Shown here piece by piece: positions 59,301-64,000 of a DNA stretch of 64,000 bases. Source of the DNA: Fulvia fulva. Lineage: Eukaryota; Ascomycota; Dothideomycetes; Mycosphaerellales; Mycosphaerellaceae. Location of the stretch: assembly GCF_020509005.1 (NCBI RefSeq), contig NC_063019.1, positions 1 through 64,000 of the forward strand, given 5' to 3'. The notes under the pieces are model-generated. The model did no database searches. It saw only the letters and a list, made by a program, of their open reading frames with translations, and was not told the origin of the DNA. The first letter of the stretch is position 1; each line of letters begins with the position of its first letter. The position numbers and the translations under genes were made by a program.

Positions 59301-61745
59301 GAAAGCTATAATACGGAGGGAGAAAGTAGTCGGCTAGAGGGCTATAGTGGAAGAAATCGCTAGCAAGCTAGAGAGGATGCAGAAGCTAGCGAAATGGGCC
59401 CGACAGGACCCTATATAGGGCCCCTACTTCTCTATCCTAGCGCTATAATCGCCTAGTAGCCCGGTTAGCGACCCCGAGGCCAAGGCGCGTCTACTAGCTA
59501 GCAAGTTCTTCCCGCCCCTAGTCGAGGCTGATCTAAGCGACATAAACAGCTCTACTCCCCTAGCCCCTAGTATCGCGGTCTAATAGGAGGTGTCCGAGGG
59601 AGAAGTTGCCGCTATACTAAGGAAGTTGCCGGCGAAGAAAGCCCCGGGGCCGGATAGGATCCTAAACGAGCTACTAAAGAAGTGTAGAGATCAACTAGCC
59701 CTAGTAGTTATAGCGATCTTTAACGCCTACCTATAGACCGGATACCACCCGATAGCTTTTAAATAATCGACGACAGTAGTCCTACGTAAGCCGTAGAAGG
59801 AAGACTATACGTAGGTGAAGTCGTACTGCCTAATTGCGCTCCTTAATACTCTTAGGAAGGCGCTTAAGAAGCTGGTTATAACGAGACTCTCCGAGGTAGT
59901 AGAGGAACACTCCCTACTCCCGGACACCTAGATAGGTGCGCGCCTATAGCGATCGACGCTATCCGCGATAGAACTTATCACCTCTTAGGTAAAGGCCATC
60001 TAGTATAAGAATAGGGACAAGGTGGCTTCCTTACTTAGCCTAGATATATCGGGAGCCTTCGACTACGTGTCATACCCGCGGCTACTCTATATCCTAAGGT
60101 CGAAAGGACTCCCTAAGCGGCTTGTCAACTTCGTACGGTCCTACCTCTAAAACCGTAGTACGTCGATCCTAGTCGGCTAGTATAGAAGCCCATTTCAAGT
60201 AGTCTATACTAGAATCCCGTAAGGCTTAACGCTAGTACCTATTCTGTTCCTCTTCTTTATAGCGACGCTACTCCTAGCCCTAGAATCCTAGAACACCGCT
60301 ACGAGCGGCTTCGTAGACGACACAAACATCCTAGCGTAGTCTTCCTCGACTAAGTAGAACTGTAGGCTACTAGAAGAGAAGCACAAGATCTACGAGGACT
60401 AGGCTAGGAGGCACGGGGCTCGGTTTGCCCTAGAAAAGTATAATCTGATACACTTTACGCGCCGGCCACGGTTCCATAATATGTAAGCTTCTATCTAGAT
60501 ATAGGGGCACACGACTAACCCGGCAAATCAGCTTAGGATCCTCGGACTATAGGTAGACCCGGCGCTACGGTAGAGGAAGCACGTATAGGCAATGTTACGG
60601 AAAGCTGAACAGAATATAGCATTATGCCAGAGGCTTACTACGTCTATATAGGGGGCGGACTTCCGGCAGTTACGACTTCTATATACGGCTATTATACGGC
60701 CAGTCCTTACCTATAGTAGCTAAGTATAGTCCTTAGGCGAGAGGGCCTACCTATCGAAGGGACTCGTCGCGCCGCTAGCGAAGATCTAAAACTAATGCCT
60801 AAGGAAGGTCACCGGGGTATATAAGTCGACACTAACGAGGATGCTTAAGCACGAGACCGCTATACCGCCGATCGACCTATACATCTAGGGACTACGGACC
60901 TCCTACTTAGGCAAGTCGGCACAGTACCTAGTATAGAAGGTCATCGCTAGTATAGTCGTAAGGGCCCGCGAATTAGTACTAGCGTATAAGGGCATTCGAC
61001 CCGGAAACGAGCCGAACTACCGGGCAAGGGACGAATAGCTAGCAATATAATAGGAAGGTAAGAAATCGTTTATAGAGCAACTATAGAAAGAGAGGTAGAA
61101 CAACTAGGTTGTAGGGCATAGTAGACGCCCTTAGCTAGCGGGACAACCTAAGGAATAGTTAGCTACAAAATCCGCGGTCAAGCAACCCCCGAAGCTTATC
61201 TACTACCGCCTTACGAGGGCATAGAGTAGTATAGCAACCTCACTACGAAGCGAACACATCGGCCTCTAGGGGTACCTATTATAGAGGAAGGTTCTAGGAT
61301 ACACGAATACTAGCTACCCCTACGGCTATCGCTCCTAGAACGTACGGTACGCACTCCTCGTCTGTCCGAGGTGGTCGCTAGGAAGGGGGGAGTGGATCGC
61401 AAAGGCGAGGAACCGGACGATTAGGGCACTTCTTAACAACGCTGAGGACCTACGGCGTATTACGAACTAGATACTAGAGAAGGGCTAGCTAGAACAGTAC
61501 CGCCTAGTAGGAGCAGTGTAGGAAGAGAGGACACGACGTAGCGCGACGAGACCGGCTAGGAGCGGGGGCTAACGGGGTAGTGACATAGACTACGTACGTT
61601 CAGAGGGAAAGCTAAACTAGACAAGGAGTAGTCGGGGGCGGGAAGGGTTTTCACCTGTTCGGGTTTCCCTTTATATATAACAATAGATATATACCTATAT
61701 AGGCCGGATAGGGTCCTAGAACAGGGGAATGACAAATCTATCTAT
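59301..61745 (+). mobile_element. LINE C right part: ORF2 RT to 3' tail
   Basis: Collinear with LINE A from about 2950 down to 499. RT blocks are readable despite stops (TSYCVSYP-like palm near 60040-60080; FVDDTNILA near 60313). At the site of the LINE A frameshift the tract has only AACCCCC, keeping the frame. It ends CAAATCTATCTAT. Confidence 0.9.
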
Positions 61746-61853
61746 TAAAGTCTCCTACTACGATATAGTAGCCTTGTCTCTTAAGCGTACTGTCTAGGTG
61801 TCTATAGACCCTAAGGTCGCGGCTAGACCTCGAGGCTAGCGGTTATATATATA
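61746..61853 (-). mobile_element. LINE E: 108-bp scrap of a LINE A relative
   Basis: Matches the endonuclease part of LINE B (27799-27905) in minus orientation, RIPed. It abuts the LINE C tail on the left and a host gene fragment on the right, so it probably marks an older insertion or rearrangement that truncated that gene. Confidence 0.8.
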
Positions 61854-62666
61854 CCTCGTCTGGCAGACCGGGCAATCCACCAGCAGGAGATGAGTCGAGG
61901 TCCAGAACCTTGTCGCGATCTTGACCGGTGAAGCACTCGGGCCAGACCTTGATGTCTTGCCACCCCACAACGGGGACTCCCTTTGCCTGGGCCTCCTTCT
62001 TGTAGTGGGCGTAGAGAGCCTTGTAGCTGGTGATCAGAGATGTCATGGCGCTCTTCGTGACTTTCGGAAGGCTCTTGAGGTATGCGTTGCGCAGGTAGTG
62101 GTCTTGGAGCTGCTTGGCATCGTCTTCGTGGATCCATGCCTTGACGACGATCTTGTGACACTTCATGATCTGGAACACAAAGAGATGGCGCAAGAGAAAG
62201 CGGACCGTGTTCGTCTGTCCGATGGCGTTGGTCTTCTCGAAGGCGGCGTTGATGTCCATCACAGCACGCAGCTTTGCGGCACGGGTCCAGGAAGGCATCA
62301 CCAGATCGAAGTGCTGCTGGAAGATCTTGAGTCGATCCTGGTACTCCAGGAGTCCGAATGGCTCATCGGGGAGAGGAACTGCTTCTGCAAGGACGGTGGT
62401 CCAGTTCGTGCCGGTGTACTTCTGCCGAGATCTCTCGACCTCGTCGCGTTAGGCTCTCAGGAACTTCTCCGCGGCCTCTCGGTACTCGTTCTCTTCGTTG
62501 ACGCCGATATTGTCACGCTCGTAGGATGGCTTAGAAAGAACTTTCTCCTGCGATGGTGTTAGTGCAGTCTCGCACAGAGGCCGTCGCGAGTTGCGTTGCG
62601 ACTTACATTGTACGAGGAGACTTCCTCGTCGGTGTAATCAATGCATTTGGTGTATGAGCGGGCGGC
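61854..62666 (-). pseudogene. Truncated intron-containing host gene of unknown function
   Basis: A minus-strand frame from about 62547 to 61854 encodes a charged helical protein (AAEKFLRA; FGLLEYQDRLKIFQQHFDLV; VTKSAMTSLITSYKALYAHY) interrupted by one TAA at 62449-62451, probably from CAA. Upstream lies a fungal-type intron, 62548-62606: 5' GTAAGT, branch-like ACTAAC, 3' CAG, 59 nt, phase 0, joining to an exon ending SSYN. A further acceptor-like TAG is near 62667. The 3' end is lost at the LINE E junction. I recognise no domain. The antisense frame 61921-62562 is less likely because it explains neither the splice signals nor the clean frame. Confidence 0.5.
62548..62606 (-). other. Spliceosomal intron in the truncated host gene
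   Basis: 59 nt with GTAAGT donor, ACTAAC branch box about 10 nt before the CAG acceptor. It keeps the flanking frame in phase 0. Confidence 0.6.
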
Positions 62667-62926
62667 CTACCTCCCAAGTCAGGCGTTTACTCCACCCTCG
62701 AAGCACGTGCAAGGATTCACACGCAACCCTCAGCAAGCTTCTTGGCGGAGCGAGTGGTTGCTTCATTTCAACACCACGACGAGCGATAGCCGCGGTCTAA
62801 CTTAGGAGATAGCGGGCGGCCGCGGTGCTGTGCTCACGACTACTCCCGATAGTCTAACAAGTCTAGTTCGGGGGTAGCTTGCATTCGATAGAGATTGTAT
62901 TGACTGATCACCCACGGTACCTCCCT
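62667..62926. other. Intergenic sequence 3' of the polyketide synthase
   Basis: 260 bp, probably upstream intron/exon of the truncated gene and the 3' flank of the synthase. No independent feature is seen. Confidence 0.45.
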
Positions 62927-64000
62927 TCAACTTTCCACATCGCCTCCGCTACCTTCGAGCTGAACAGCCCGGCTCAAAGTCGCAATTTTCCTTGACAGGA
63001 CCTTAATGCTAGAGGTACCCATAATGTCTAGCATAGGTACATCAGCCTTGACGTCTCTCACCAAGAATGTCCTCAGCTCCATCGCAACTAAAGAGTCAAT
63101 GCCGTTCGCACTTATGCTCTTCTCAGCGTCGATATCCTCTATAGACACGGAGAGCAGGCCGGAAAGCTTGGCGACAACAGCATCGGTGACGATGTTTATC
63201 GCTTCCTCTAGTGTTTTGGCGGCGCTCAAAAGAGCGTCAACGGCCATTTCGATGCTCTCTCCAGATGCTGCATTTCCATTGACGCTCCCCGCATTCAGGC
63301 GAGCGAACAGCGGGAAATCCATGTACGTGGGAGTCGGCATACCCTTTACTCTGTAGTGATCTCTGTTCGTAAGTCCAGTAACGATTTGGGCGGCAGCTTG
63401 CTGTCGACTATCCATGGCGTGTTCGATGATGGCAAGGAGCTCTTCCTCTCTAATGTGTTCCAGCTCCACAGACATGCCCTTGGTAATCGCAACTCGTTCA
63501 TTATGCTCGGCGACGTAGCCGACTGAGAGGATAGCGCCGACATCAATGCTGGATGCAACAAGGCCTTGGCGGCGGCGAGAGTGAGCGAGAGCGTCTTGGA
63601 AGGTATTACCAGCGGCGTAGTTGGCTTGGCCGCGGTTGCCAATGATGCCAGTTGCTGACGACAGCATCACGAAGTGATCTAGGTCAGAGGGAAGTTGATT
63701 GTGTAGATTCCATGAGCCCGCGACTTTGGGGTGAACTGCAGCCCTGTATGCTTCGAAGGTCATGTTTTCGAAGATTGAATCCTACGGAGGTCAGCAGTCT
63801 TATCGAAATACATGTGTCACAGAATGGGCTTACCGAGAGCTTCATTGCGCCTTGCACGACACCTTTGATCGGCGGCAAGATGGTTTTGTGCTCGTCCAAC
63901 ACTGAGCGTAGGCGGGTCGCGTCACCGACGTCGCACTTGCAAATGCAGATTTTGCATCCAACCGCTTCCAGGTCCGCTTTCATATCCGCCACAGCTGGCG
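62927..64000 (-). CDS. Highly reducing polyketide synthase, KR-ACP end (partial)
   Basis: C-terminal part of a type I iterative PKS; the 5' part is beyond the window. Exon 63834-64000 and exon 62927-63781 join across a 52-nt intron. The ketoreductase is visible as VVQGAMKL, then after the intron SIFENMTFEAYRAAVHPKV and LDHFVMLSSATGIIGNRGQANYAAGN, with the catalytic Ser and Tyr of the short-chain dehydrogenase fold. A linker follows, then an acyl carrier domain with NGIDSLVAMELR, whose Ser takes the phosphopantetheine arm. The protein ends GDVES at TGA 62927, with no thioesterase or reductase after the ACP, as in most reducing PKSs. No break is seen. Confidence 0.9.
63782..63833 (-). other. 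Spliceosomal intron in the polyketide synthase gene
   Basis: 52 nt: donor GTAAGC, CTGAC branch-like box, acceptor TAG. Removing it restores the KR sequence ...AMKLS|DSIFENM in phase 0. Confidence 0.85.

Larger units (their letters stand above)
51250..61745 (+). mobile_element. LINE C: RIPed plus-strand copy of LINE A, split by Copia-2
   Basis: Starts at the ATCGATCTCT box shared by the family, has a RIPed ORF1 (about 51450-52727) and ORF2 from ATG 52719, is cut at 53763 by Copia-2 and resumes at 59301. It ends with the family 3' UTR and an ATCT tail near 61745. The ORF1 stop/ORF2 ATG overlap ATGACTAG is preserved. Stops fill both frames. I find no convincing target duplication, unlike LINE A and LINE D. 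Confidence 0.9.

Noticed and set aside
61921..62562. 213-codon plus-strand ORF.
   Set aside because: The opposite strand has splice signals and coherent coding; this frame is Leu/Val/Asp-rich complement sequence.
1..64000. CRISPR array, tyrosine-recombinase (Starship captain) gene, or rRNA genes.
   Set aside because: No regularly spaced repeats, no captain-like recombinase frame and no rRNA sequence were seen.

Overview
The window is the end of a chromosome of a filamentous ascomycete (Pezizomycotina; a Dothideomycete is my guess only). It opens with CCCTAA telomere repeats, contains many retroelement copies decayed by CpA-to-TpA changes that turn Trp and Gln codons into TAG/TAA (the mark of repeat-induced point mutation, RIP), has short introns with fungal splice signals, and closes with the 3' part of a reducing polyketide synthase gene. 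Almost everything from 0.5 to 61.9 kb is transposon.

Layout. 1-58 telomere. 499-5482 LINE A (minus strand, lightly RIPed, 15-bp target duplication). About 5.96-47.3 kb is one nested cluster. The outermost layer is a RIPed LINE (LINE F, plus strand). A RIPed chromodomain Gypsy element (Gypsy-R, 6728-46751) split it and left a CTATA target duplication. Gypsy-R received LINE B (minus, heavily RIPed), the intact Gypsy-2 (33101-39391, minus) and the intact LINE D (41499-46511, minus). LINE B received the intact Gypsy-1 (11804-18094, plus) and the intact Copia-1 (18790-25599, plus). A 3300-bp tandem duplication then copied the Copia-1 tail plus part of LINE B (24993-28292 and 28293-31592). 47.5-50.6 kb is a broken UPF1-like helicase gene. 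51250-61745 is LINE C (plus, RIPed), split by the intact Copia-2 (53764-59300, minus). 61746-61853 is a scrap of a further LINE. 61854-62666 is a truncated, intron-containing host gene of unknown function. 62927-64000 is the KR-ACP end of the polyketide synthase, running off the window.

How it works together. Two layers stand out: old, AT-shifted, stop-riddled copies (LINE B, C, E, F and Gypsy-R) and young, GC-rich, open copies whose LTR pairs look identical or nearly so (Gypsy-1, Gypsy-2, Copia-1, Copia-2), plus the intact LINE D. The young copies show readable expression signals: a G GGA AAA minus-1 frameshift site between gag and pol, a possible self-priming site in the Gypsy pair, primer sites matching a CAT-anticodon tRNA arm in both Copia elements, and ATGA stop/start coupling in LINE D. 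The decayed Gypsy-R carries a separate antisense frame, cysteine-bearing and coiled-coil-like, between pol and its 3' LTR. This is the least familiar coding signal in the window.
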